From Puccinellia tenuiflora (taxonomy: Eukaryota; Streptophyta; Magnoliopsida; Poales; Poaceae): a stretch of DNA of 64,000 nucleotides. The number at the start of each line of letters is the position of its first letter. The first letter of the stretch is position 1. Position numbers and translations under genes: made by a program. Below the pieces are notes generated by a model. The model was not told the origin of the DNA. It searched no databases and saw nothing but the letters and a program-made list of their open reading frames with translations. This document shows, in pieces, positions 30,414 to 42,517 of the stretch. The DNA lies in contig QRDG01000394.1 in NCBI GenBank assembly GCA_012064385.1, positions 835,208-899,207 of the forward strand, given 5' to 3'.

Positions 30414-33400
30414 TTCTTTCATTAGTATAGTTTGCAAGGGCTCCCGCTAGCAGCCTATGTGGTTGCTCTGTCTTGGAAATTGTCCAATTGTACGTCTAGC
30501 AGCGTATGTGATCACTCTGTCTTGGACATTGTTCAATTGTGCATGGTCTAAAATATGCACTTCTCCTTACATTAGATTGCAACATGGTAGTTAATTCGAT
30601 TTTGTGGTTCTTGAGAGAGAGAGAGAGAGAGGTTATTGGTTCTTTCTTTTTGATCTGCTCGGGGAGAGAAAGAGTTTCTGGTTCTTGATCTGCTCAGAAA
30701 GAAAAGAGTAAGGGAGAGAAATATGCACTTGGTTCGTCGCTCTTGGAGCAAAACTAATAATCCATGACATTTATGAATTTATGTTGTCATTTTTCAGCTT
30801 TCCCACTCGGCTTGACAAAGTATGTTCAATTCTGTCTGCGAGCAGAGAACCATGATTATCATCACTATTGTACTCAAAAGCCTGAGCAATTTTGTTTCTA
30901 CTTTCATGTTTGTATTTCTATTTTGGGAAGGACACATTAATTTTGCTTTTACACAAATGCACTACTCAGGACTTCGGGAAGCTTTCGATTACTAATGCTA
31001 CGGTCTTTGCTCTTTCAGGGTTATAGATTCTGTATGCCTAAATAACGAAGGTGCTTCTTTTATCATTTAACTGTTTGTACGCTATTCTCTCATTTTTATG
31101 TTGTCTAAGAAATACTAATGTAGATATTCTTCAATTTGAAAAATTTCCATGTCTCATTTGTTGTTTTATCGCGCTGTGGTATCAATTGCTGAGGAAGTAG
31201 TACAATTAACAATTTAGGTAATTAGCTTTTTCATGTTAGGTTCTGTACTAAAGATGTCTTCATCAGCAGCGATCTAATTTGTAGAAACCTGTGACCTAAA
31301 TTAAAGACTAATTCTAAACTAAAGAAAATAGAAATCGCCTAAGGCGCGTGCGGCCAAAGTCTTCCATTGGTGCTCGAAGGAAGAGGTTCTGAATAACTAT
31401 ACAATTTATAAGATGCAGTGGATTAGCTAGACATTGAAAAGCTGCCACTCTGAGGGAGTTTTTTTGCATAAGCTACCGGTGCTATAAAGCAATCATGTAT
31501 TGAGTACAAAGCTATTCTATTATAGTGAGCAGTATCAAATTTATGTCCATGCGTTGAGGTAGAATTGGCTGCCAGGCCTTGCTGTCTATGCTTGCAGATC
31601 TAGGCAGCAGCGATGCTTCACACCCATGCTTTGTTTGTGTTTCTGCTTAGCTGCGTAGAACACTTCTATTCTTTGTTGTCCATTGGTATATTTTTTTTTT
31701 GATGTATGTGTTGCAGGTGTGTTGTTTTTGCATGGCTTACAGGCGATTCCTCCTGAACACGAGAAGGAAAAATACAGTAGCTGTTAAGACAAATACATTC
31801 ATGTAACTTTTAGTTAAGGCTAATGCATTAAGACAAATATAGTAGTTGTTAATGCTTAGGGGTAACAGAATAATAACCTGAATGATGTACATGTCAATAA
31901 CCTGAGAGCTGTGAATGCTTTTGATTACAGATTAAGTATTTTATTTTCTTTTCAATTCCTTTTATATGTTTACTGTCAACTGTAACTGTTCTAAAAGATA
32001 GGTTTCTTAAATTCTAATACACAAGTTGGGTTAGATCAAACTTATTTTCCTATAGTCCTACTGTACGTGTTGCAACTGAATTGCATGGATGTACCTAGGA
32101 TTACAAAGCATATCTTCTTTGCAGTAATTAATAGTTCATGTGTTGCTTTGATTTGATTCTGTGTTTTTTCTTTCATGGCTTACTGGCTCTTTGCCTTTTT
32201 GTAGGTTGCAGGATTTTCAATTTGTGTCTTGCTGTTCTACTCTATTATGTGTGAAAATTGCCATTGGTCAACAGGTGACTAGAAGAGCTTATCAATTCTG
32301 TTCGTGTACTTGACTTCTAGATCCATGTTGTTGTTGTTTTGTGTGTTTACCTGATGATTTATTTTGCCAGGGAGGGGAAGGGTTTCAGAAGCTGCATTTT
32401 CTGGTTGGTTGCTGATCATTTTGACCGCTGCATTCTGCCAGGTAGTGGTCTTACTTTTTAACAGTTCGCCGCTTAATTTTAATGCATGGGTAGATCTAAG
32501 TGTGTGCTCCTTGCCTTAAATCCACTCCACCTTGCCGTATTTGGCCTTCACGATTTGCGTCTTGCCCTCTCTCTTTCACTCATCCTATTTTGGTTTAACC
32601 CATAGAACTCATCTTTGTTTGTGCAGATTGTTTGTTATCTCTGCCTATAAAGTGTTTGATGAAAATCCAAGCAGGCTGCTGTGAGTTGTGAACTGCTCTT
32701 CAGTTGGATCCAGATTGAGGTGAGTGCAAAAATTAATCTTTTCCCATCGCGAGTGGTCATACTTAGAGGTAGGGGTTGCTCCCAGGTTCTTCACATTGTG
32801 CAAATAATTTTTTTTCAAGCCATGCGTAGAGGTAGAGATAGAAGCAGTTTCTTAAATTGCTACGGCCTAGCTGGATGTGCTAAAATGCTTTGTTTCTCAT
32901 GTCCTGCATAATATTTGGCTCCCAAGCGTTGATCTATTATGGTTAATTATCCGATGCATAATTTCCTGCTTGCTATCCAATCCCGATGTACGGTTCAGCT
33001 TATTACTTCCATTATTGAGTGTTGTTAAATTGCTTCAATGGTCTGTTGGTACTTTGATGCCTACGAAAAGTTCATATATTGTTGTTTCTTTTTGTTCTTC
33101 AAATAATTTCAGACACTGCTCTTATTTTTGTTCTTCTAACCATTTACCTCATTCTATCATGTGCCTGCAGATAGTTTAGTCCTGTGCTTATCTACAATTT
33201 GAAGGAAACATGACTAAATAGACAAAAAGCCAGTACACATTCAGGTAGTGTTGAACTGTCCATTCTTGAAGTTTAGGTAACTAGAAATTGATATAACATT
33301 GCTCAAGCTTATACATAAAGACAACATATACATGTTTGCCTCTGAATGATTGGTTTAAACTGGTTCTCAAGGTCTCAACCAATTTTTGTTTCTGGAAAAT

Positions 33401-34404
33401 GATCAATAAATATTATTAATGCCATGAAGGTGCCAATGCATTGGAACGCAATATTTTTCTGCATCCTCAAGAATTTTGTTAAGGGGAGTTTATTATTATA
33501 TATATGGTTGAACAGGTCAATTGTGATGTCAAGTTTTCTGCTTTTTTTTTTGAGATTTTGAGACATATTAGGAACTGGATCTGTAGTGCCATTTCCTTTA
33601 ATATGGATATTCCACTCAGCCTATACAATAGCGTCATCGGAGCCACCTTTTTTCCCTTCAGATATTGTGTTAGTTCATCGCGTAGTCAGGTCTGAAATTG
33701 TTGTGCTGCATTATCACCTTTCTAAGTCTAGAGAACCTATTCTCCATTTTAATTTAATTCTCTCAAATTTCTTCGTTATGCTCTGATGCACGTGATCATT
33801 GTCTTCTGCAGCGATGACAAAGATCTTAAAAATTCATCTGTGCAGAAGTCTCTGTTCTAGGAATCCCCTTCCAAAGTTGTGGCTCCAAAGGTACTTACAT
33901 TTCCTGTTCACATTCCTAGGCATATACTGCAGTGCTCAAGGTATTGTGTACATGTTAGTGAGACCATATATAAAAGTACAGTCCATACTTTTTTAGGTTT
34001 TGCTTTGCTCATGTATATACAAGCAAAATATATGAGGTATACATGGAGATTTTACCATATAAAAAAATGTTCAGAAGATATGAAAATCATATAGATAATA
34101 TGACAAAGCATACATAAGAAATATAGCATAGATAATATGAATAGTCTTTGTTCATACCCATTTTGAGTTTATTACCATGTTTCCGTTCTCCAGTTTGTAT
34201 TTTGTTCTTTGCATGGCTCAAGTCCTCAACTATATCATTCCAGTCTTCAATTTACATGATTAGTTATATGTTGTTGGGATTAATACATTTTGAAACCAAA
34301 ATACTGAATATATGCTTAAGATCATTTCACATCAATCGCAGTATCTTGCATTTCCTTCTCTTTCGTCATGTACTGTCTTATGCTTAACTTTTTCCTTTTT
34401 CCAG
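30414..34404 (+). other. Intron-like interior of the Helitron region
   Basis: AT-rich sequence with (GA)n at 30614-30631 and a 49-bp tandem duplication at 30448-30545. The exon-like piece near 32650-32690 (KVFDENPSRLL) echoes 27340-27380. Otherwise I see only short frames with no recognised domain. It may be a mixture of Helitron intron and captured host DNA. Confidence 0.4.
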
Positions 34405-35312
34405 GAAAGGGTATCACACACTCCCGGTCATCATTTCATGATGAACTACCATGATGGTCTTGCCATTTGTCGGGTCCATGGTGCTCCTGTTTTGGTCTCT
34501 ACTTTTGCGTGTAACGCAAAGTGGCCCGAGATTACTGAGCCACTCCTGCTAGAGCCATGCCAACAACCATGTAATAGGGATGATCTCATTGTTAGGTTGT
34601 ATGGGCTCAAACTTTCCGAGTATATAGATGATATTAAAGCTGGTCGTATCGCTGGTCCCGTAAATGCTGGTACTATTTCTTTTCCTACATTACATTTCAC
34701 CATGTGTTCATGTTTTTGAGGGTCAATTATATGTTATTTACATTTACATGTTCAATATTCTTTGCTGCAGTGTATGCTGTCAAGTGCCAGAAGCGAGGCA
34801 TGCCACATGCTCATATCTTTATTTGGCAGGATGTAGACAAGGACGGTCAGGTTAGTGCAGGATTCTTTTGTTTCTGCTGAAATGCCAAACCCTATTGAAG
34901 ATCTGTTAGGCTATGCTTTCATTTCTGAATTTATGATGCATGGACCCTATGGTAAACTAAATGACAAGTGTGTTTGCATGAAAGATGCTGAATGTTCAAA
35001 ACATTATCCAAAATTTGTTCCAGTCTTATTAATGAGATTGATTCGCCCTCTATAGACGTCGTTATAATGGTAGCTTTCAATATTTATAAAAATGGGAAAA
35101 AACTTGACAATAGATGGGTTGTTCCATATAACATGACTTTTATCAAGAAATATCAGGTCCACATTAATGAAGAATGGTATAATAGGACACAGTCATGAGA
35201 TATCTTCTAAAAAAATGTGATTAAAGGGGCTGATTTTGCTAAGATTCTTCTTGAGAGGACCAAGAGTAAAGGGGTTACTGGGGAAGGTGCTAAACGTGTT
35301 GTGGTGTCGATG
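34405..35312 (+). pseudogene. Helitron Rep (helitron-like N-terminal/HUH domain) remnant
   Basis: Exon-like segments read in order. 34405-34671 contains NYHDGLAICRVHG and then KWPEITEPLLLEPCQQPC and KLSEYIDDIKAGRI. After an intron with GT and a TGCAG acceptor, 34771-34850 contains CQKRGMPHAHIFIWQD, the HUH-type metal-binding motif region (HAH). From 34860 come PIEDLLGYAFISEFMMHGPYG, LDNRWVVPYNMTFIKKYQ and ILLERTKSKG. These are the conserved blocks of plant Helitron Rep proteins, which nick DNA for rolling-circle transposition. A frameshift near 35020 and stops near 35195-35215 disable it. The helicase part is not seen. Confidence 0.88.
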
Positions 35313-36341
35313 TTCCACCTGATAAGCATATTTTTCACGCCCCAGAAAACTAGCCTCTTATCAATGTTCCGCACACTGTTAATTATTTCCAGATTAAGCA
35401 GAAATATAATCCATATGGTCTACTTCAGAGATAAATATATCTGCTCCTTCGCTAAACATACTGCAGACTCTTATAATTTTGACTTCCATGTTGTAGAGTG
35501 TTGCTGACAAAGAAAATCTATGTCCACACCCCTAGCAAGATGTGAGGAAACATCTGTTGGGTAAGCAATCTAACAATGTAGTATGCTACTGGATTCTTCA
35601 GTAAACTAGACGCAATTGGGCTAAAGTTGTGACCTCATCTTCTCTCTTCACTCTAGACGCGAGGCATCTTCACTGGAAGGTGGAAATAATGGTCTGGCAA
35701 AGAAAGACAATACCTAGGTCACTCTATGGGGATGCTATTGCTTAAGGTCAGGTCAAACCATACCAACTATTGTGTCAGGCTACACACAAACTGAACTTTC
35801 GGTTAACTATGAATTTTTTCTTGCAGGCTAGCCTTATTTTGCATGTACATAGTGTCCGTCTGTGTGACAGCCTCTCAGCAAGCCATGGTCGTTACTATTT
35901 AGTTCTGTCGTCGTCTCATTGTTAATGTTGTTGAGACAAGCAACACTGACTTTTCAAATCATTATCGGTTATATGAAACTCATTAGGAGTTTGAAATCGT
36001 GTTTCCGAACTGATTAGAACTTATGTATTTAGTACTACTGACATGTGTGCATATATATTATGTACACCTAGAAGGGACTTTCATAATGCCATCTTATGTT
36101 ATGTCAATGTGGTGTGATTTTCTATATTCATTTTCCTGTGTGCCTCAGCATTGCTCTGATCTTCCTATTTCTTAATATTTTGATTGTATAATGTGGTGAA
36201 TGTTGATTTCATATGATCCTAAAAATATATGCTTTCAAATCTCTTACCATCACAATTTGCTTATACATATGGATATAAACAATCTTTTAAATAATCTGTA
36301 TAAAATGTGACAAGAACGGACAAGAAATTAAAAGAACCAAC
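35313..36341 (+). other. Helitron 3' region without recognisable coding sequence
   Basis: Sequence between the Rep remnant and the 3' terminus. A 96-codon frame overlapping its start does not continue the Rep homology. The helicase domain expected of an autonomous Helitron is missing. Confidence 0.45.
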
Positions 36342-36375
36342 AAATGCCGCGCGGCAAGCCGCGCCGTTCGAATCT
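36342..36375 (+). mobile_element. Helitron 3' terminus (hairpin plus CTAG)
   Basis: A GC palindrome (GCCGCGCGGCAAGCCGCGC) is followed about 10 bases later by CTAG and then T. This fits the plant Helitron 3' signature of a short hairpin close to a CTRR end, inserted between A and T. Its position 1 kb after a plus-strand Rep remnant supports it. The 5' TC terminus was not located. Confidence 0.75.
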
Positions 36376-38372
36376 AGTAATTTACATGTTTTACCATGGA
36401 GGAGATGCAGCGAAAATGGAACAAGTGACACTATTCAGCAGACAGCAGTCAAGAGGGCTTGACCGTGACCTGGTTTCATGGAATCGAAGCATATTGCGCA
36501 TGTTTTCCGTTGAAAAAGAAACTGAAGATGTATTAAATGTTCTCGCCGGCCTCATCATTTCCGTCATTCTCAGCATCATCAATTCCTTTGTTTCAGTACA
36601 TCAAATGTTCCTGCTACAAGAGTTCAAGCTGACCTTAAACCTGCTGATGTAGTTTCTGACAAGCATGTTAACGGGTCTGATGGATCAGTGGATTCACAAC
36701 AGAAACACATGGCAAGGAAAATTCCTACAATATTGTTTTCAGATGATTGTATCTATTCCCAACGAAAATGCAATCCATACGTGGAGATTATTCTAGACAA
36801 TATTTCTGTTACAAACAAAAAAAAAGAAAGCAATGGTCAACTGGATTATGAACATCAGTGCAATCATATCGGCCTAAGTACCTATCAGATTACTTTTTCA
36901 TATTGAATTTTGTAGAAAATATATGAATCGTTTATTTTGCTCATCAAATCCAGGACCTTAATATTGTGATATGATTAGACTTGTTGTGGATGAGTTCACC
37001 TCAGAGTCTAGAGCTTAAGGGTCTGGATCTTCAGAGCCTCCACTTATTGTAAATTAGCATCTAATATGACATAGGAATTCAGATAGTAGTTCCTGCTACT
37101 ATCAACTATGAACCTGATGGGCGAACTATTAATTTCCAGAGTTTTGTTCTCAAACTTACCAACATACTTTACTAGATAAAAATTGTCAAACATTACTCAC
37201 AGGTCCATACGATCAACTAACATGGATAGTATGGAGTAATTGTGTCAAAAAATTATCTAGAAAGACTATTAAACCGACTAAAACAATGGCATTGTGGTTC
37301 ATTTTGGTAAATTCAGCATCTAGCAGTAAACCCCGAATTGAACAAATATTTTAGCTATCATCTGAAACATGTGCCAATTTCTATTGCTTTGTGAAAAATT
37401 ACATAACAAAATTTGACATAGAAACATACTTGATTGCAGTGATCAAGATGTCGTGGGGGAGACCACAACAGCGCCGAGGGCGTCGTGTGGGGTGGTGTCG
37501 GCGGCGACTTCGTGCAGGCAGATTTGGAGAGAGCAGAGGGGGTGGCGTCACACAACATCGACGTATCCGAGCTTAGCTGTGGAGGAGGCGAGAGGCGATG
37601 TGCGCGGTCGAGGTGGCGGCGGCCTGCTTAGACGTGTGGGAGGTGGCCGCTTGTGACGTGGATGCATCAGCGTCCCTCCCCTAGTGTTGACGGAGGCGAC
37701 GTGCTAGGTGGAGTTGGCGGTGGCGTGCTCGGGCGAGGTGGAGGAGGCGGCGACGCTATCAGTTCAGGAATTTCTAATTGCATGATGGTTCGACAGTTTT
37801 TCATCATAATTAAGGCTGGCTGGGCCTGCTGGGCCTAATCTCCCTCGCTCAATCTAAGCCGTTAGTTAATTTCATACTGGTCCCTCTCCTATGAGTAGTA
37901 AAAGGTACTGTAGAAGTTGCCTTTAAGGAAGAGGTCCGGCCCACAGCTCGAGGCTCGCCTCTATTTTCCGTCCATGGGCCGGACTTGGGCCTGAATTCTA
38001 TGCCCGGAAGCAGGGCCTGGGCCTAGGTTTTCTGTTGTGGGCTTTTCTGGGCCCAAGCCCGACCCGGCCCATGGCCAGAACTAGGGTGCCCCTACCTATC
38101 GGGAAGCTCCTATATATCGCCCGCAGGCAATGCAATTTGGCCGCGTCGCCGCGGGGTGGCATTCGTGGGCCGGCCCATTCTGTCGTTTTTTCTACTTTCG
38201 TTTTTCAGGCGCGTGCTAGGCGTCGGTCTGGTGATAGCAACGAAAAATCGGTTGCTTTACCTGCCGTGGGATTCTCCGCATCGTACGATCTAGAGAGAGC
38301 AGCGTGCATGCACAAGATTCCATCCACCACGTGGTGGGGCCTACTCTGTGGCTGCAGGCTTGGTGTAAGTCG
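36376..38372. other. Mixed non-genic interval
   Basis: 36600-36905 has an open plus frame (phrases such as MARKIPTILFSDDC) that looks exon-like but is unrecognised. 37440-37780 is GC-rich with low-complexity glycine and arginine frames, probably 5' gene debris. 37920-38095 is GGCCC-rich and mirrors 22165-22330 in inverted orientation. No complete gene is supported. Confidence 0.35.
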
Positions 38373-38434
38373 GCAGGTTCGCTAATCTTTTTTCTTTTTT
38401 TGGAAAAAAAAAAGAGATCAGCAGGTTCGCTAAT
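38373..38434. repeat. 14-bp direct repeat around a 34-bp T/A-rich insert
   Basis: GCAGGTTCGCTAAT lies at 38373-38386 and 38421-38434, and the 34 bases between are T-rich then A-rich. It may be an extremely truncated retroposon with its target duplication, or a repair footprint. Confidence 0.6.
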
Positions 38435-38989
38435 ATTGCTTGCACGGACGCATGCAAAAATGTCCATCTAGGCTAGCTGCTAGCTTTGCTAGGTGGCCGG
38501 TGCAAACACCACAAAAACTCCAGCTGATATTTTTCCACACATAGATTTACTTGATATTACTTTTATTATCAGAATATAATATTTATTATTACAACAATAC
38601 TTTATCACCATGTATATAAAATATACTATAATAACAATTAGTCACAACATTTTGGAAAAGAATATAAAAATGTTTAAAAACAATTTTATTCCTACATATT
38701 GATTTGCAACAATTATAACAATAATTTCAACACAAATCACAAATGATTACAATAAAAAACCATGTGTCAGTAGCAATAAAATGGTTAAGCAATACCATTT
38801 TTCTATAGATTAATAAACACCAACTATTTTAACTAAAAACAAAAAGGTTAATAAAAAATCACATATTTGCAGCATTTGAAAAGAATATAAAAATATCATC
38901 GACAAATCCAAGAAAATACACAAATTTGTAGCGCACGTACAGAAAATACTGCAACAACTGGCATTCGGTATTTACAGCATAAATGTTAC
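38435..38989. other. AT-rich interval
   Basis: No gene or repeat unit is recognised. It ends at the target duplication ATGGG of the large copia element. Confidence 0.45.
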
Positions 38990-38994
38990 ATGGG
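38990..38994. repeat. Probable TSD of the copia element (left copy)
   Basis: ATGGG abuts the LTR terminus TGAAAG. The partner copy lies outside the window and could not be checked. Confidence 0.55.
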
Positions 38995-39758
38995 TGAAAG
39001 GATCGTATGGGCACCTAGAGGAGGGTGAATAGGTGCTACACCAAATTTTAATACCTTTTCAATTTTAGGCTTGACACAAAGGTAAATTCTTTAGATATGC
39101 AACTAAGGTGAATTTACCTATATGATGAGCAAACAACAACGACTAGACGATTAACACGATACAACTAAAGACAACTAAGGGATAGAGATAACCGAAAATA
39201 GAAGCACGCAGAGGCAAGGATGTATTCCCGAGTTCCTCCTTGTTAAGGTAGTACGTCTCGTTGAAGGGTGTGAGCTCGCCACAAAGACCTACTCAAGATG
39301 CCTCAAAAGGCCTCACCCTATTCTCCGATGAACCTCACCACAAGGGTTAGGTTCACCTTCCACTATCAGAATCCTTCAAGGCGGAATCCGGAGCTTTTAC
39401 AACGTTCTTGGGGCACACACCCACAACTTAATTGGGGGCTCCCAAATCAACAAATCTGTCACGATTACAACAAGTAGTAAGCAAATGAATCTAGGGAAAA
39501 TACAAGCAAACCCTAGAAACAAAATCCCTCAAGTGAATGAGGGGGAAATGAAGAACGACTTGGTGAAGATGTAGATCCGGGCCTTCTCCTTCAATCCTCC
39601 AAAGATCAACGAGTTTGGATGGAGGAATTGGGAGATCTAGTTGATTTGAGCTCTGAGAAATTAGGGTTCATTCAATGCTGGTCGAGCTAGCTGGCTGGAG
39701 GTAGGTGGAGGGGTATTTCTACCCCTTGGAAAAATCTGCCCGTTGGACTTCACTTGGA

Positions 39759-40145
39759 CCGGAGACTCCGGTGTTAGAGGGCCGGAGACTCCGGTGTAAA
39801 CCGGAGAGTCCGCCCAACTCCGGAAGCTTTGAGTCTCCTGGCCAGACCGGAGATTCCGGTCTCCTTGGGGGCGGAGACTTCGGCCAGGCCGGAGACTCCG
39901 GGGTCCTTCCGGTGTACCTCCGGTGAACTATCCAGTACCGCACCACACTTGCGTCTTCAAGGGCTCGAGGTAGACAGACTGGAGACTTCGGGGTCCAGAG
40001 GCCGGAGACTCTGGCCACCCCAGAAACTCCGAGCACCATCTGGGGTACCTCTGGTGAACCATCCAGTACCGCACCACACTTTGGCACACGGCAGGAAAAT
40101 CCAGGCACTGGAGACTCCGGCCCTGGTAGGCCGGAGACTCCGGCC
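39759..40145. repeat. Cluster of near-palindromic CCGGAGACTCCGG motifs
   Basis: Four perfect copies and about six one- or two-base variants occur in under 400 bp. More variants lie at 56955-57545 in the interior of the same element. Confidence 0.9.
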
Positions 40146-40227
40146 TGAGATTGACCTGGAACAAGAGAATTCTGCCAAAACTTCCTTTTTGGTGGTTGAT
40201 GCTCAGGGTAAAAATTATGTCAATAAT

Positions 40228-40420
40228 CACTACAAGAAATATGTCAACTAGTGACCTTCTGTTAGTGACCCTGAAAAATTGGTCATAGATCTATGACCAA
40301 TTCGAACCAATTGGTCGTAGGCTATTTGGGAGGGTCCAAACCTGAAAACATAACGACCATTTTGATCAGAAAGGTCACGGTCACCTTAGACGAATTGGTC
40401 ATAATGCAAACAACACTAAT
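40228..40420. repeat. CACTA left terminal and subterminal repeats
   Basis: The terminal inverted repeat is followed by several TTGGTCATA/TATGACCAATT copies in both orientations. Confidence 0.85.
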
Positions 40421-41039
40421 TTACTTCTCTATTTTTACCCGATCACGACCATTTTAAATTGTCATGACGTGCCACATCACAGATTTCGCCTATGTGTCAT
40501 GTCTACATGTCATTTTTTATGTGCCACATCACAAATTTCGTCTTCCCACTTGTCATTTTTGCTTAAGTGTACCACCGACACACAGAAAACATGCCATGCA
40601 TAAACGATAGGTAGGACCCGCTGAGAGGAAGGCTAACACCACTGACATGCAGGACCCGCTCGACGTAGGACCGACCTGACAGATTCAACTCCTACCGCAT
40701 TCTCTCAAAAATTTGCGAAAGCGCGCGTTTGGCCAAAATCCCAGTACGAAAAAGTTAGAAACATGAAGGTTATTTTTACTGGTAACTAGGTCAAATATAA
40801 TGACACACCATGAAGGTTTCCATTTTTTGATTTTTATTTGAATAACTTATGCCAATTTTAAAACAATGTCAAAATGGTCGGCATGACCGTTCTTAGCTAG
40901 GTGTTGAATCTTGCAAAACTATTGGTGGATCTATGTTGAAATGACTACTTTTATACCCAAAAATAATCTTTACAAAAAATAACGAGCAAACTATGAGGTA
41001 CATTTACTTGAAATTTGACCTACTTTTATACCCATGCAT
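40421..41039. other. CACTA interior, left part
   Basis: AT-rich sequence between the subterminal repeats and the captured gene promoter. No coding sequence is recognised. Confidence 0.5.
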
Positions 41040-41526
41040 TCTGATTGGTCAGTGTAGACCTCCCACGGATCACGCCTGGTGGCCGTTGGATTCTGTAAGA
41101 TCGAATGGCCCTGAGTCGCTATCCTTGGGATAACCCTAGACCCTGGCCGAGCTCTCTCTCTCTCTCTCTCTCCCCGCCGCCTCCCTCAGTCCTATGCTCA
41201 TTTGGATCCCGCCGCCTCCCCTCTCGCTAAGGCCAGTGCACCGCCGCCCCTCCTCTGGTTCCTCCCACTCCTCCTCGTCCGTGTGCAGACCCTGGGCTAC
41301 GAGGCCACCGACGACGACCCGCATCGCCGAGGCGGAGGGCGACGGCTTCATCAGCCTCGATCCCCTCCCCCCGACCAGATCCGGATCGCCCCCCCACCCC
41401 TACCGGATCCCCATCGCCCCGACTAGATCCCGATCCACACCTCCGCCGTACGAGCTTGCCATCGCATCATCCTCTTCCCCGTCTTCGGCAGCGAGCTACC
41501 CCCTCCTCTCTCCTCCTAGCGGCGAG
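41040..41526 (+). promoter_or_regulatory. Captured plant promoter/5' leader-like sequence
   Basis: Contains a CCCTAGACCCTGG stretch, a (CT)n microsatellite at 41154-41171 and a GC-rich leader before the ATG at 41527. The arrangement is that of a grass gene 5' end inside the CACTA element. Frames here are proline-rich and not convincing as protein. Confidence 0.45.
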
Positions 41527-41817
41527 ATGGTCCGCACGCGGGCAGCCGCAGCTTCAACGGCCGGAGGTGGCGTGCGCACGGCGGAGCAGCTGCAGTGCTC
41601 GATGTTATACGAGTAGCTGCCCATCTCGGCGGAGCGAGCAGCGTCGAGGACGTGCGGGCAGCGTACCGGTGGATGGCGCGCAAGCACCATACGGACGTTG
41701 CCCCGACGGACGCCGCCAGGGAGCACCATCTCCAACCCTGGGCCAACACCGCCTTCAACCCAGCATCGCGCCGCCTCACGGGTGCAAATGCACAGAAATA
41801 ACCTGGGGACGAAACTT
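41527..41817 (+). pseudogene. Captured DnaJ/J-domain gene fragment
   Basis: Starting from the ATG at 41527, an Ala-rich N-terminus (transit-peptide-like) leads to SMLYE and then an in-frame TAG. The J-domain continues in another frame as SSVEDVRAAYRWMARKHHTDV, matching helix II of small plant DnaJ proteins. These normally read YRRMARKYHPDV. The diagnostic HPD tripeptide, needed to stimulate Hsp70 ATPase, is HTD here. The MULE-like insertion at 41782 lies just downstream. A stop, a frameshift and a lost HPD mark a decayed fragment. Confidence 0.75.
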
Positions 41818-42354
41818 AAGCCGAAAATAAACCTATTCGCAAACTTATTTAAAAAATAAACCTTTTTAGTAGTGCCCGTACGAAAGGCGCTACTCAACAC
41901 ATGATAGCGCCGGTAGCGGCGGCGTTACTAACCTACCAGTGTGGCTGTGGGGCCACAGAGCCGGGTAGCTCAACTCCCCCGCCAACGGCGCTATGCTAGC
42001 AGGTTCAACTCCCCCACCAATGGCGCTACACTAGGACTTAGAGAAAAACGATGGCTTGTGATTTGCCATCGTTCTGTTACTCCTCGGGTCTGTAACCCAG
42101 GTAGCTCAACTCCCCCATCACCGGCGCTATGCTAACATGTTCAACTCCCCCAGCACCGGCGCTACATAACCAGGGTCCGAGCCCCGTCTGGCCACGCTGG
42201 CAACACCATAGCGCCGTCTGCCTCGGCGCTACCGTATGTTACATAACGCCCCTTGTGCGGGCGCTACCAAAAATGGTTAGTTTTGAAAATAGTTTCAGGA
42301 TAAGTTTATTTTGTGCTAAAGTTTCGTTCGGAGGTTATTTTTGGTCATTTTCAC
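41782..42354. mobile_element. Mutator-like MITE with long terminal inverted repeats
   Basis: Direct duplication GCCTCACGG (9 bp) lies at 41773-41781 and 42355-42363. The ends GTGCAAATGCACAGAAATAA and (reverse complement) GTGAAAATGACCAAAAATAA begin inverted repeats that can be followed for about 110 bp at roughly 75% identity by eye. The interior has four copies of a CAACTCCCCCACC...GGCGCTA phrase and no transposase. The 9-bp TSD and long TIRs fit MULE-derived elements. Confidence 0.92.
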
Positions 42355-42363
42355 GCCTCACGG

Positions 42364-42517
42364 ATGCCTCGTCCCAACCACGTGGTCGCTCGATCCGCTC
42401 TCGAATCCGTTAATTCCCCGTTCCCTATGTCTATCGCTCTGATCTCTCTCTAATCCATCCCTTTGATTCTCTATCACAGGGTCTGCTGTGGCGAAGGGAC
42501 AGACACCGCCAACCAAG
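42364..42517 (+). other. Captured gene continuation between MULE and gypsy element
   Basis: Intron-like sequence ends in CTATCACAG, a plausible acceptor, followed by an exon-like stretch that is cut by the gypsy element at 42518 and resumes at 49693. Confidence 0.4.

Noticed and set aside
36344..36652. 102-codon frame starting at the Helitron hairpin
   Set aside because: It starts inside the terminal hairpin and crosses the Helitron boundary, so it is a chance frame.
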